The notes under the pieces were generated by a model. That model made no database searches. It was given only the letters and a program-made list of their open reading frames with translations, and had not been told where the DNA came from. A stretch of DNA of 64,000 nucleotides, taken from Acheta domesticus. Taxonomy: Eukaryota > Arthropoda > Insecta > Orthoptera > Gryllidae. Shown here one piece after another: positions 34,575 to 46,121 of this stretch. The translations under genes and the position numbers were made by a program. Every line of letters begins with the position of its first letter. The stretch's first letter is position 1. The stretch is taken from NCBI GenBank assembly GCA_031308135.1, contig JAHLJT010008446.1, forward strand, positions 161,653,504 to 161,717,503, read 5' to 3'.

Positions 34575-35474
34575 ACTGCTAAAGCAGAGGTTCCTGCCAG
34601 CTGATAAGGCTACAAGGGGAGCTCTCCTTCAATGTTTTAAAATGAGAATGAGTATTGCAGAATCATACAAATATCACCAGACCCTTCTTGAATATATTGA
34701 AGATAATTGTGAAGACGATTATGCCAGTCGTTGCACAAATTCAACAGAAAGAACTGTGTGCTACTGACACGATCATACCTAGGGCCTAGGTCAGGCCAAA
34801 GTGAAGTCTCATAGTTAGTTATTCTGTATCATATTTACATTACTCAAACGCACGATATAACTTTCTCTTCGTATGAAGATTGAGAAGAGAGACAAAGTAA
34901 AATAAATGTTCACAATTTGAAATTCCATTAATAAAATATTAATTATATCGAATTTAAAAGCATCTACTTTTTCTGCCTGTTTTTTATTTCTCTCTATCAG
35001 CAATGAAAACAAAGGGATGCACGTAGAAAACTCAGAGAAGAACTGAAAATCATTGAAGCACTCTGTTCGAAATCTTTACGTGCAGCACATAGAGATGTCA
35101 GCAATTCTGAATTAGTATAAGACAAAATATGCTCATTGCTAAAATATAAACACATATTTAAATAAAAACTATTTTTCAAAATTAATTAGATATATATTCG
35201 GAAATAATTTCAAGAAAATTTGGTAGATTTGTGAAATATCCTAATAATTAGCAAATAATAAATATAATGTCAAGCAGATATTAAATGATCAGCAAAATAT
35301 GTAAAATACTTAATACAGTACAAAATTTGTAACGAAAAATTTAAATATTTTGTTAGGATTGAAACAGTTCGCCGAGATCACAAAATCAAAACAGTAGACA
35401 AAACATATGTAATTACATTAGACCCGGACTTTAGCCATGAGATCGTCAAGCAGTACCGCGAAAGAGAATTTTGA
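34575..35474 (+). other. three exon-like open segments of an unrecognised gene
   Basis: Segment one (about 34580-34767) reads LKQRFLPADKATRGALLQCF then KMRMSIAESYKYHQTLLEYI. Segment two (about 35017-35113), after a pyrimidine-rich tract and AG, reads RRKLREELKIIEALCS and ends at a GTATAAG donor-like site. Segment three (from 35357, after TTGTTAG) reads IETVRRDHKIKTVDKTYVIT then DPDFSHEIVKQYREREF and stops at about 35474. The three look helical and protein-like, but splice phases do not join cleanly, so this may be a decayed gene. Not recognised. 33836-34574 is AT-rich with only a small hairpin near 33950-33985. Confidence 0.35.
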
Positions 35475-35504
35475 CGTTACTGAAGATCAGTTTTTTACAT
35501 GACT

Positions 35505-36187
35505 AGAGAAGTCTATTTATCCGATTTCAGTGTATGCTATGGCATTAGATTCAGGGTGCATCTCGCCAGCGCGCTATTTTACCACTTTTTCAAATTTGTC
35601 CGAAAGTACAAAAACATTTTAAAAATTCGATTCGGCTATTTTACTGCGAAAAGAATTAACCAAGTGAATTCTATCAAGGTCACAAACGCCGTTTCGAAAT
35701 GATAAATCGAGTCGTAGGATAAAAGAGCTCTTGCGTTATCTCTGCTTGTTCTTTCCGGTAGTGAAATGGTAATGGAAGATCTTAGAACTAAAATATATCT
35801 CAAATACTATGTAAGGAGATTGAATATGGGTGATATTTACACAATTAGTTCTATTTTCTTTTAGAAATCAGTACCAAAGCGGGATCGGAGTTTTGAGTGA
35901 TACCTCAGACATTCTTATGATGGTATTCGAAGGAAGACGGAATATGTGAATAAGATAATAGTTTTATTCTACTACTAAAGATGATACGAGACAGTTTGCC
36001 CCTATTACAGCATCACTAGTTTCATATGTGGGGAAAAATATATTGAGATGCGAAGTGACGGAAGCATCAACGAAGTGACGGGTTGCCTGGCTTGCTGCCC
36101 AGGAAAGTTCGGCCTTCTCGTCTGTCGCCGCGCCGGCTTGTTGCTCGTGCCGGCTTGGCCGCGTCGCTCGGCCCACAAGGGGCGGAT
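35505..36187 (+). repeat. dispersed repeat shared with 57400-57985
   Basis: About 600 bp highly similar to 57400-57985: AAATCGAGTCGTAGGATAAA, GTTATCTCTGCTTGTTC, TGATGGTATTCGAAGGAAG, GATGCGAAGTGACGGAAGC and AAGGGGCGGAT. Its first 200 bp are also a diverged relative of 36245-36490, so units of about 740 bp are tandemly arranged here. Confidence 0.8.
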
Positions 36188-36571
36188 ATCCCGGCGGCGT
36201 GGAAGGGGAAGGGGTAATGGGGTGAGGTGTTTTTCGACATTTTACTTTCCGACGCTCCTATTTATCCGATTTGCATGTTTGACACGGTGTTGGATTCTGG
36301 AAGTGTGTCGCCAAAGCGCTATAAACCCACATTTTTTAAATTGTTCCCGGAAGTACGAGAAAAAAATTTAAAAATCGAGTTTCTGCAAGTTATTTTTTGG
36401 AAAAAGGGCTTCGTAGCGTAAATTCTATTATAAACAGGAGTCAAATGGCGTTTACAGATCGAAAATTGAACCATTTGTTCAGACGTAATCGGTAAAGTAA
36501 AATTCACTAAATTTGGTGCTGCCACGTGGTGGCGACAAATTGAACTTGTGTCCGTACATTTAGCCTTAAGA
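36188..36571 (+). repeat. dispersed repeat, second tandem unit; inverted match at 32433-32803
   Basis: Direct neighbour of 35505-36187 and ends at CCTTAAG (36571). See the inverted copy for shared landmarks. 36572-36900 is a short GC-rich stretch with GGGGGCGG-type runs and no real gene. Confidence 0.75.
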
Positions 36572-36900
36572 GAACAGAAGGCCGGTCGAAAGCATGAAGG
36601 GCGTGGTGGGGGCGGTGCGGCCGGAGGGGCGCGGCAGGTTGGTGGCCGGTGGAGGCCTCAGGAGCCGACGGGCAGGCGAAGTGGGGGTAGAGTTAGGGGT
36701 GTACAGATTGGGATAATTTTAGTAGAGGTGACGAGAGTTCAGGGATCTGTTGGTTGAGACAAGTCTTGTTCTGTTTTTTTAGGTGGTTGTGTATATGAAT
36801 CGATTCTAATTTTATTCTGTGCCAGTACCTATTTTCAATTAGCAGATTCATCAATCTACCTACCTCACACAGTGAAAGTGCTACATATGAGGATGCAGCC

Positions 36901-38237
36901 ATGGAATCATCGACACCAGAAACTTCATGTTATCAAGATCCATCGCAAGGTACAACGCTTGTAAGCTTAGGCAGGCAGCATTAGGCAAGAGCCAAAATAA
37001 ACGAAAGGAAAAGGTCAGTAGGCGAGGACGTCAGCGATAACAAAAAACACAGTGAAAGTGCCAGGGATAATGACAAACGCTATTTATCAGAGTTAACCAA
37101 TGTACTACACACAGACGGTTCCGAAGTTCCCATAGGCTTCGCAGAGCAAAACTTCAATAACTAAAATGAGGCCTCAGACTTGCAATACTGTTACAATGTC
37201 CCAGTAGGCAATAGTTTTTCAGAATTAGCGTCCAAGGAAACCGATTCTCCTCCCCCAGATACCCGCTTCAAATACCTAATTTCTGATCAATCTTCACAGT
37301 CTAGTCTAACCTCTAAAATACTCCCAATTTTTATTGCCGAGATAACAAACATCAACTCTTTCGTTAATGAAACTAAAATTAACGTATCTAAACACTTCAT
37401 AGCTGAACAAAAGATAACAAAGAGAAAATAAATCCCGGAATCCAAGAAAATAAATCCAGGATTGCAGAAAATATTTGCAAAATTATAAAATATTTAATAA
37501 ACCCTAATAGAAGATTCCACTCCTTCAAAGACCCAGCAAATAAAAACTTTTATGTAGTATTTAAAAATGTCCACCTCTCCTTAACTGATAGTGAAATCAT
37601 GCAATATTTATAACAAAGACATCCATCCATTGTAAAACTCACACATCTCCAGAAGAACAGCCATCCCTTTCCTGTAATAGCGGCAGAGTTCAACGGTAAT
37701 GTTCCTCTGAAAACAATTCTCAACAATCAAATTTGCATCCTGGAAGTCACCACCGGAAGAAGAAAGACCAAAATGCCCACTAAAGTGTTATAGATGCTTG
37801 GACTTTGGACGCTCTAGAAACGATTGCAATTTCAAAATATGGAAACTTGTCCGCAAAGCAAAGAAACCCGTTCCTGCGTTCTCTGCAAAGGCAATCACCG
37901 CGCTGATGTAAGAAATGAGAACTGTTATAAGGAAATCGTAGAAAAGAAAATCACCCCACCCCAGAACACAAGAAATCCATTCGAAAAAACACAATCCCAA
38001 TCCTTTAGCAACCACCAACAAGAAGCATTTCCATCACTCCCTTTTACCCAACCAATGCGAAACTTAACTAGGAACCAAAACCCTCTGAACCAATCAAGCT
38101 TCGTTAACAATAACAGAACACGGAGAAACCTCACACAGCAAAACGAACAAAATAATAATATTAATCCTGCTTTAAATTCAATAATTAATTCTATAACGTC
38201 CTGCATAATTAACTTAATTCCCTCATACCATAAATAA
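36901..38237 (+). pseudogene. Jockey-like LINE ORF1 (gag)
   Basis: ATG 36901 starts MESSTPETSCYQDPSQGTTL. Successive shifted frames read KRSVGEDVSDNKKHSESARD, FKYLISDQSSQSSLTS, then a PRE_C2HC-type domain (FYVVFKNVHLSLTDSEI, HPFPVIAAEFNGNVPLK, ICILEV), and zinc knuckles CYRCLDFGRSRNDC and CVLCKGNHRADVRNENC. The C-terminal Asn/Gln-rich tail ends at 38237. At least five frameshifts or stops. RNA-binding gag protein by family. Confidence 0.75.
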
Positions 38238-38282
38238 TCAGTACAATTCAGAATACAATAACAGCTTATTTTAATAACAATA

Positions 38283-38780
38283 ATGTCAGTACAAGCCCTT
38301 AGAAATATATCATTCACAAATTGAAATGCAAGCGGTATTACATCCAAAAAAGTAGAACTGACACAATGCTTACACACAACATAGATATTGCATGAATAGC
38401 AGAGACGCATCTAAACAATAGAAACAAGTTTTACATACCAGAATACAACATTTGTAAAAATGAAAGGATCGAAAATAAAGGAGGCGGTGTACTAATATCA
38501 GTCAGGAATAATATAAACCATCACGAAATTAATATACCAAACACCATAGAAAGTAAAACAGTAGCAATAAGTCTAACAATGAACAATCATGGAATATAAT
38601 AACTGCATATAAACCTCAAACAATTAAAATACAGCCCCAAAATATACTTAATCTATTCACCCCAAATAAAAATACATTAATTCTAGGCGATCTTCACGCC
38701 ATACACACATATCGCACAAGAAATCAAGCAGAAAAAACACTATCACAAATTTTAACCCGGTTAGACTCATCAGTATTGTT
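38283..38780 (+). pseudogene. Jockey-like LINE ORF2, endonuclease N-terminus only
   Basis: Begins MSVQALRNISFTN and, with stops, continues NASGITSKKVELTQCL, AETHLNNRNKFYIPEY (catalytic Glu), GGGVLISVRNNINHHEI and ILGDLHAIH. Homology ends near 38780, where a simple AT-rich tandem repeat begins, so RT is absent from this copy. Confidence 0.7.
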
Positions 38781-38867
38781 TGTCAGATAAACGGTTTCGA
38801 AGCTAGAACACGTAAAAATGACACTGTCAGAAATTATATTAAATTTAATGCAATTTAATGCACTATT

Positions 38868-39174
38868 TTACATTAAATTTAATATACAGAGTACATTAAA
38901 ACGATATTAATGTGCGTGTACATTAAATGTAATGTGTAAATTGAAATCAATGTAGATTTAATGTACTACAGTACATTAAATGCAATGTACCGTGTACGTT
39001 AAATGAGATTAATGTGTTTGTGCATTAAATTTAATGTTTAAATTAAAATCAATGTGGGTTTAATATACATCAGTACATGAAACTTAATATACCTTTCCCT
39101 ACATTAAAGAGAGATTAATATAATACGACATTAATTTTAATGTTTAAATTAAAATTCACACAGATTTGATAAAC
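38868..39174 (+). repeat. minisatellite, about three 102-bp units
   Basis: Units begin near 38868, 38971 and 39073. Each has GTACATTAAA-type repeats, an ATTAATGTG segment, a TTAAATTTAATGT palindrome and AAATCAATGTNG. Units are diverged. 39175-39870 shows nothing else. Confidence 0.75.
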
Positions 39175-39871
39175 AATTATGGAATGTAAGGATATATACT
39201 GTTTAAAAACTTAAAAATATTTTCTTCCACTATTTGAACTTCCTTTTCGCTGCTAAGGACCCCACCCAGTGTTTCGCCGCCCCGTGCTGACGCATCGCGG
39301 CGGCCGGCGACCGCTGTGTGCTGCCCCTTTTCCTATTTCAGAAGGGCGCGCACTATCAGGGGGTAGGTGGCCCCACAAGACAAACTCGCATATGAGCCAT
39401 TCCACGTCAAATCGCACAAGAGTTGACACGACATTTTTTAAATGTAAGATATTTATTTCTTAAATCTTGACATCAAAAAAAGAGACACGTATTTTTTTAT
39501 TTGCCTGAAAATTGATTATTTGTGTAGTTATGGCTATATTAAATTTGGGATTTTACAGGTACTTCACAAAATAAGATCAATCATCTCTCCGAATGTACTA
39601 AATATAAAAACTTTTAATTTGTGTCATTTTATATTTGAAATGTGAATTTATTCCTCTATTAATACATTTTTCAAAAAATATTTTTTTCCTTTTAAAAAAT
39701 GTATTTGTTTCAAAAAAAGTAAAATTTCCATTTAAACTCGATGAGATAAAAATTTGAAAACAATATAGGCGTGTTCCTTGTTCAATTTTCTATAAAATAC
39801 AACAAGAAAAAAATGGGCACTCCACGCATACAGTTCTAAGAAAATCAATTGTAAGTATGAGGGCGCGCTCT

Positions 39872-40215
39872 GCCTACCCATGCACCAACGAATTGTGTTC
39901 GGCCAGTCTTTGATGCAAGCGCTGAAGAACTCAAAAAAGAATGACCTTCTGCCTGATAAGGGTTTCAAGAGTTATTAGTATTTCAGATGTTCACTCTGCC
40001 CCCAGAATGTATGACATTGTGTCACACATATTTTTGTGGGTAACATCGAGGTTGACTTGTGGGTCACCTATGGGGGTCGCCCCTGCACTAGAGAATTTTG
40101 TTCGATCAGTCTTGGATACTAATGCTGACGAACAATAAAAAGAATGGCCCTCTGCCTGATTTGGGTTTCAAGAAACTTTAGTAAATCTATGTTTACTCTT
40201 TCCCCAGAAGGGATG
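39872..40215 (+). repeat. diverged tandem duplication, about 195-bp period
   Basis: Two copies share, in order, GCAC(C/T)A, GTTCG(G/A)(C/T)CAGTCTT, AAAGAATG(A/G)CC, CTCTGCCTGAT, GGGTTTCAAGA and TCTTTCCCCAGAA-like sequence (39872-39998 and 40070-40207). No clear protein. Confidence 0.55.
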
Positions 40216-40308
40216 GGTGACAGCAAAACAAATGCTTTTCTTCGTGTCAGCGAAACGAATTTTACTGCGAGTCCCTTTGCGTCCTAGGGACGGGGTGCCC
40301 TCCTGACC

Positions 40309-41511
40309 TTGTTCGTGAAGTACAATCGACCACTTGTCAAGGGACATGGTAAAATTTTCTCAACATTAGTCGCAATAGGAAATACTTATGACTACAAGAG
40401 TGCTAGTATTTGTTCTGTGAATCGAGTGTACACTGTGCAACATGAGTGGCGATCAGCGTATGAGATAGATGTTTCAATCCATTTAAACTTTCCGATCACG
40501 ATTTTAAAAAAAGAAAATCTCCATGACGCGTAAACCACGATTTGCTGGTGAATTTACAGGAGTCATTAGATTGGCGAATTTGTGATTCATTTCGGAAGAG
40601 AGGGAATCGGCTTCCCAAACGGCCTTTTCTTAATGAAGATAGCGTCGAGATCAGTGGCTCCCGTGGCATTAACGAAAGTAACGGAACGTCCAGTGAAAAA
40701 AGTGGAAATCAAGGAAGTGACAATTTAAGCTCTTCAGATAGTTCGTCAAATGTCTGCGAAATGAATAAAGAGAAGATAAACATGAGTTTAATTGCAATAG
40801 GAGAAACACCCGCCACGAAAGGAAAATTGGAACAAAATGGCATCCCCATGAGAAATTTTAGAAATTACAAAGTGCCAACACAGATAAATTTTTTCACATT
40901 GAAGAACCTTCGACGTCCATCGAAAAATCAAACATACTATTTAGTAACTTATCGATTACTTTCACTCAACAGATGACGTGACGTTGAAAATTAAAATTTT
41001 GACAACTTTTGAAAGTTGGACATACAATAAAATTAAACGACTCTTTGTAGCAACCGAACACATGATAAAAGTGTCTAAAACGTTGGCTGAAGAAAATGGA
41101 ATTTTGTCCAGAACTGAAGTAAATTAGTTAGGGCATTAAAACTGTGCATTGTGACGAACGTTCAGGAATTCTATGGTACGCGAGTACTTGTATTTAAAGT
41201 GAGTTGTGAGGGACCAGAAAATTTCAAAATGTCTGTCAAAATCTGAATCAAGAATCCCTCATTTAATTATTTACAAATTTATAAATTATTTATAAATTTA
41301 TTAATATTCTTTATGTATATTAATACACATAAATATTATTATTTATAAATTCAATCATGAAGATTTACCACCTCAAGAAGTACTTAAATTACTGCTTCAT
41401 CCAAAGAAACCGACGACCAGTAACGCAAAGAGCGTGTCTATTGCAGCAATCTATTATACGCTCTTTCGTAAAATATTAATATCTTTTAAAGTTACTGAGA
41501 TCCCACTTTGA
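40309..41511 (+). pseudogene. unrecognised protein-coding region in five shifted segments
   Basis: Readable segments: MFVKYNRPLVKGHGKIFST and VQHEWRSAYEIDVSIHLNFP (40309-40533); LVNLQESLDWRICDSFRKRG, a Ser/Asn/Asp-rich linker, TQINFFTLKNLRRPSKNQTY (40537-40960); YFHSTDDVTLKIKILTTFES, KRLFVATEHMIKVSKTLAEE (40961-41129); LCIVTNVQEFYGTRVLVFKV (41137-41245); NHEDLPPQEVLKLLLHPKKP (41353-41511). Each continues plausibly into the next after a small frame change, and an AT-rich gap (41246-41352) could be an intron. I do not know this family; a TE-encoded or ancient viral protein is possible. 41512-42550 is AT-rich with nothing recognised. Confidence 0.4.
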
Positions 41512-42552
41512 TTTTTTCTGGACTTGTTATCAATACTCTAGTGCGTTTATAAATATTTTTTTAAAATTTTTAGCTCATCGAGTTTACAAGAATATTCAAT
41601 TTTCAAAATTTCAGTTTTTTAAAAAAAATTGAAAATTGAAAAAATTAAATATTTTGCAAAATCGCAAAAATTAAACATGTTTTTAAGTTTCGAATGGAAT
41701 TTGAACGGAATTTCTATAATTGGTGTATTCAAATGTATGATATTTTAAAGTTAGTGATGCGCATCATTTTTAGCAAATTTCATTATACAATATTTCCGAA
41801 AATAATAAAGTTAGAATAAAATAAAAATACACATGTCCACTTATTTTATCCATATATGACGCTGCACCAATTTGGGGTCACAACTCTGGCGCCACCCCCG
41901 TCAACAATCTCCTGCTGCTGCAAATCCTCTCGGCCGACATCCGCTGCAAGAAAAATCCAGCAGAGCTCCAACGGATAAGTGACCGATTACTTATTTCAAA
42001 CTTCTTTTGATGCATCAGAATTCTACTTGAGTGCACTTTATTACTCTATTTAAATTTAACGCAAGAAAAGACATTAATTTTTCGAAACCTCTAACTTCAA
42101 GATTACTGTTTTCAATCACTTTTGTTCATTTCCTTTTCATTACTTTTTTCACATTAATTTTTTATCCGACTGTTTTTTAATATTTTTTGTTTGTTTACTA
42201 ACTTTTCAACTCATTTTTAGTAATTAAATATTTGTTATTTTTTATTACAGCAAAAGTTCTTTTTTGCCCAATCATATTCCATCCATCTATGCAATACCGT
42301 ACAGCTCCATTAATTTTGTGTTATGTGTGTCATTTTATTTACAGTCAGCTGGTCCTCCAAATATATAAATATAAAGCTATCAGGGATTCCTCCATCTTCT
42401 ATTTTTAATATATAATAATTTCATCTCCCTTGTGTTCTTTTCCTTTTTTTATACTGCCAAATCACATTTTGCAGACGATACACGTAACACTCACATAACA
42501 CTAAGAGTTTGATTCCAAACCTGATTCGTTTTGAAAGATTATTCTGTTTAAA

Positions 42553-42590
42553 AAACAGCCGTCCCTTTAAAACTAGTGGTGCTTCCAACG
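42553..42590. repeat. hairpin-family B-end fragment
   Basis: AAAACTAGTGGTGCTTCCAA followed by CGCACATACTTTTCAC resembles the B end seen at 13761, 45338-45376 and 61199-61240. Short and diverged. Confidence 0.35.
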
Positions 42591-42792
42591 CACATACTTT
42601 TCACTCTGCTTCCATATGGTCCTTAATGCTATTCCAGTACTTCATAACCCAGCAAAAGTGTATTCTACCAGCAAACATTTACCGTACCGAGACCCGAAAT
42701 CCGATACTCAAAGTTAACGAACCGGAAGTTACCGAACCACTACCCCAGAATAGCACCGCTTTATTTTCTATGAGAACAGAGACTTCTGACAA

Positions 42793-42897
42793 ATAATATT
42801 CCGCGACCAGGGCACGAACCGCCAAAGATTCCTTCGGAAGACCTGTACCAATCCTCGCTGATTAACCGCTGCGACCACAACGCATAGGCATGAAATA
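42793..42897 (-). repeat. tRNA-derived SINE-like piece
   Basis: On the minus strand, TGGTCGCAGCGGTTAATC resembles a pol III A box and GGTTCGTGCCC, about 55 bases later, a B box. The tRNA cloverleaf is poor (spacing long, stems weak), so it is not a functional tRNA gene. No poly-A tail or duplication identified. Confidence 0.45.
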
Positions 42898-43084
42898 CAC
42901 TTATAAAACAGTAATAGAGTATGGTGGTTTCATTTCTCGCATTAGAAAACGAAAATATCCAGAGTATGTGAAACAATGTCCTTTACGCTCTCAGGGAAGG
43001 TGTCTGAGAACATCGTAATTCATTACAGAAAAACAAGTTCAATTTAGAGATTAGAAAACTAAGATCTCCGATAAAGTCTCTGAC

Positions 43085-43244
43085 ATTCTATAGAACCACT
43101 ATTTTTTAACTTTAGGGCAAGGTTTTATCCACTTTTTCGTTACCAGTCCCATGCTATAAGAGTTTTTCTGGCGAAAATTCCCAGTTTTCCGGGGCACGGT
43201 TACGTAACTTTCCTTCTTACGAAGTATTCGTAAAGCGAGAAAGT
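43085..43244 (-). repeat. hairpin-family fragments, subfamily B (B end then A end)
   Basis: A degenerate B end (GACATTCTATAGAACCACTA, about 43089-43108) directly abuts the last 130 bp of another copy ending in a palindrome at 43207-43244 (ACTTTCC-TTCTTACGAA-GTA-TTCGTAAAGC-GAGAAAGT). This B-end/A-body junction resembles the one at 13760. 43245-43600 is unremarkable. Confidence 0.65.
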
Positions 43245-43646
43245 AATAATTAATCGGAACCGTTAGGGATATGTAAGTATGCGTTCTGGTTATATTGTAT
43301 TACAATTTAACGTTAAAATACTCATAATTTCACTTGAATTGGTTCATACAGATATATACTAGACAACGATTGACTTGACATGTCATACGCTTCAGAAATC
43401 GAATAACAGAGCTGAAAAATTGTTTAAAATATGCAGTTTAGAAAAACACAGACAAGCCTATCTGCATTGACTCTATTCGTGACTCAAATGATTCGTACTT
43501 CAAATGATTTTCAATAAAGTTTCTACACTCTTCAATGTTTTTTCCTGCAACATCACTTTCATCAATTTAAAATTCCCATCAGGGAATTGAAGTCGGCATC
43601 TTCCGAACTGGAAATCTCAACCCCAAGGTTCTTTAATCAGCGGCGC

Positions 43647-45145
43647 ACAGTGGTTGATTTCCTTCAACTAGCGGTATTAAAATATTATCAAGAGAACGGT
43701 AAGGCCGACGATGTTGCAAATGGTCAGAATTATTCCTTGTGTCATTTTCCATCATATGTAGTGAAGTAGTATAATAATAAATTAATTGTCCTGGAGTCTT
43801 GATAAGTTTTATCAGATTATCAACGTGGGAACTACTTATAAGAGATTATGCATGCAATTGCCTACTATGAGACTAACTCAGAATTTAATATAATGGTTCG
43901 AATTTATAGTTAACTGAGTAATTAAAATAATTATAAAACTTAGTAACAAAGAAAACTTACAATAGTTGACATTAGTCGCTCTCTGAATTACCTATTCCAC
44001 CTTCACGTGGCACACCAGCTCCAGGAACATGTAACAACTCCAGAACTTCTGTGCCTCGTCTGCAGTGTAACATCTCGTAGAATGATCCTTCACATTACAG
44101 CAAACGTGCTGTCTTCATTCGCTTCACTGTGTGAGGAGTACTATCTACAGCTCCTTCAATCACTTCCGCTACATCCTTACTGCCTTGTGACATAAAGCTA
44201 ACTTGAGCCGCCACAGCTAATTCTTCCGCATAGTACTCTACAACGAGTGGTTGTACTTTTCGCCTTTTGGTTCTCTTCGAACACGAAGCGGATTCTTTTT
44301 CAGGCCTACCTTTACACTTTTTATGCACTTCTCCCATGACACACACTATTGCTTCGTCCAGCCATGCCGAGTTCATTGCCGCAAACCTGTCTACCATTCT
44401 TTTGGAAGCCTTCCATTTGTCAGTAATTTGGCTGGTGAATCTCCGAATCTTCTCACTTAATACTACCTCTGGAATATTTCCAAGAACTTTACGGGAAACA
44501 TACTCCATTAGAACTTTTCTATTCCGTAAATCTGTTGCACGAGAGAGTTCACCCTCACGCAAGAGCTCGAATAGCTCCCGTCGAGAGAATGTGCAAGTAT
44601 TTGAAAAAAAATAAATTTTTTCGAAATGGGGCAAATTCGGGCAAAAATGTTTTTCACCATTTTGTTTCACAAGGTCTAGGGAACATAATCATGCAAAGAG
44701 CATTCTTGGCAATTGCTGGCAACTCAAAATAACGCTGTTTAAATATCTGATCACTTAAGAAACTTCTCTCAGATACATGGTGATACTTTTGCATAAAATA
44801 TACTACCAAAAATGTAAAATTTTCTATTAACAGTTAGTGCATTTTAAAGATCATACTTTCCGGATTCTTGCTCATATCGAACATTTAAGGTATCCTTATC
44901 AACGCGACGTCAGGAGGCAGTGACACCAAGAGCGTCAAAGCAAGACTGAGGCACGGCTGAGCGCGCGGCTCGGAAGCGGTCACCGAACAGACCCCCCCCC
45001 TCTTCTGAGAAATGAATGTTGCACTTATGGCGACTGATACAGTCCGGGCAAGACTATAAGGAACCCGTTCACGTGGAATTTCATTAGTTTTGAGCATATG
45101 CATTTTTGATTTAAATACCGCTAGATTATGGAAATCAACCACTGT
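43647..45145 (-). mobile_element. TIR DNA element of unknown superfamily (1499 bp)
   Basis: Ends ACAGTGGTTGATTTCC (43647) and its reverse complement (45145) continue as diverged inverted repeats through CTAGCGGTATT. GCGGCGC lies outside both ends (43640-43646 and 45146-45152), an apparent 7-bp target duplication. The CAGTGG start recalls hAT, but 7 bp is atypical. One substantial ORF lies on the minus strand (44095-44670). Confidence 0.75.
44095..44670 (-). CDS. 191-codon ORF of unknown function inside the TIR element
   Basis: From ATG 44670: an N-terminal part with SRRELFELLREGELSRATDL and RKVLGNIPEVVLSEKIRRFT, a Trp-containing helix KWKASKRMVDRFAAMNSAWL, then a basic segment GRPEKESASCSKRTKRRKVQ and an Ala/Val-rich tail. 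It resembles N-terminal parts of uncharacterised TE-linked arthropod proteins I have seen, but I cannot name the family. After the stop, another frame continues with CCNVKDHSTRCYTADEAQKF, so it is probably the first part of a longer, frameshifted protein. The true start may lie further 5'. Confidence 0.45.
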   Translation of the reverse strand: MKQNGEKHFCPNLPHFEKIYFFSNTCTFSRRELFELLREGELSRATDLRNRKVLMEYVSRKVLGNIPEVVLSEKIRRFTSQITDKWKASKRMVDRFAAMNSAWLDEAIVCVMGEVHKKCKGRPEKESASCSKRTKRRKVQPLVVEYYAEELAVAAQVSFMSQGSKDVAEVIEGAVDSTPHTVKRMKTARLL

Positions 45146-45337
45146 GCGGCGCCACGGGAGTGACATGCGGACTAACTACTTATATTTTAGTCAAAACGTA
45201 ATTGTGTCAGTTCTATTATTAGGAACCCAGTAATTGTCAACATGCGAAAAACATTTTTTTCAGACATGACCAAGAAAGGCAGCGGTGAACGGCTTACTCC
45301 AAATAATTTATCCGACGATCGGCATTTGAAAAATAAC

Positions 45338-46121
45338 TACTGCGAGAAAGTATGTGTCATTCTATAGCACCACTAGTTTACTTATATATTTACCCTCCCT
45401 TATTACTCACGTGCAGAAAATTTAAAGAAAAAATTTGGAGCGTTTTTGAGAATTTTTTGTTGTAAATTTGAATCGCAATTTACGCAAAAACTACTCGTTT
45501 TTCCAAAAAAGGGTTCATGACTTTATTTGAAGTGCTATTTTTGTACAATCGACTTTGTCTGAGGCAAAAATTTATATCTTCAATTTTGCAGTTATTAAAT
45601 ATTTTATTTTTTAATTTTCGAAAAATTAGGGATATCAACGAAAATGATACCTACATCATTCCCTTAAACGTTCTTTGCACTATTCAGCAACAAAATATAA
45701 TCAAAAAATTTGGAGCCATTTTCTTTTAACTTTGAAAATCTCAAAATGGGCTACATGTAAAGTACTCTCAAATATTAATATCGGTTTCAAATTCCAGGGA
45801 CCTTGAGACGAGTAAAAACGTTTGGGGAATATCAATTTTGAAGAAAATCTGCTGAACGGTTTAGGCACTAGCGTTGACCACAGACGGACAGACGGACGTT
45901 TTGCCGTCAATCGATTTTGCAGTATCAAGAAGCAACAAGAAATGGATTTTGACTACACTACGAGATAGAGGGGTTTTTTTTCTACATTTAGCAACAGGTT
46001 TTATCCACTTTTTCGTTATCAGATCCCTGCTATAAGGGTTTTTCTGGCGAAAATGCCCCGTTTTCCGGCGCACGATTACATAATTTTCTCTTCTTACGAA
46101 GTATTCGTAAGGCGAGAAAGT
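45338..46121 (-). mobile_element. hairpin-ended repeat, subfamily B copy
   Basis: An outward B end (GAGAAAGTATGTGTCATTCT through CACCACTAG, 45345-45375) is followed by about 745 bp of family body (AAATTTGGAGCGTTTTTGAG, a GACGGACAGACGGACG tract, TTTATCCACTTTTTCGTTATC) ending in the palindrome at 46083-46121. The body is the usual order but has deletions. Type B palindrome: CTTACGAA-GTA-TTCGTAAG core. 46122-47480 is AT-rich and shows nothing recognised. Confidence 0.7.

Noticed and set aside
36548..36757. Gly-rich plus-strand frame
   Set aside because: Translation of a short GGGGCGG-rich tract, no start context or motif.
42793..42897. Functional tRNA gene
   Set aside because: Acceptor and T stems do not pair properly and box spacing is too long; treated as a SINE-like remnant.
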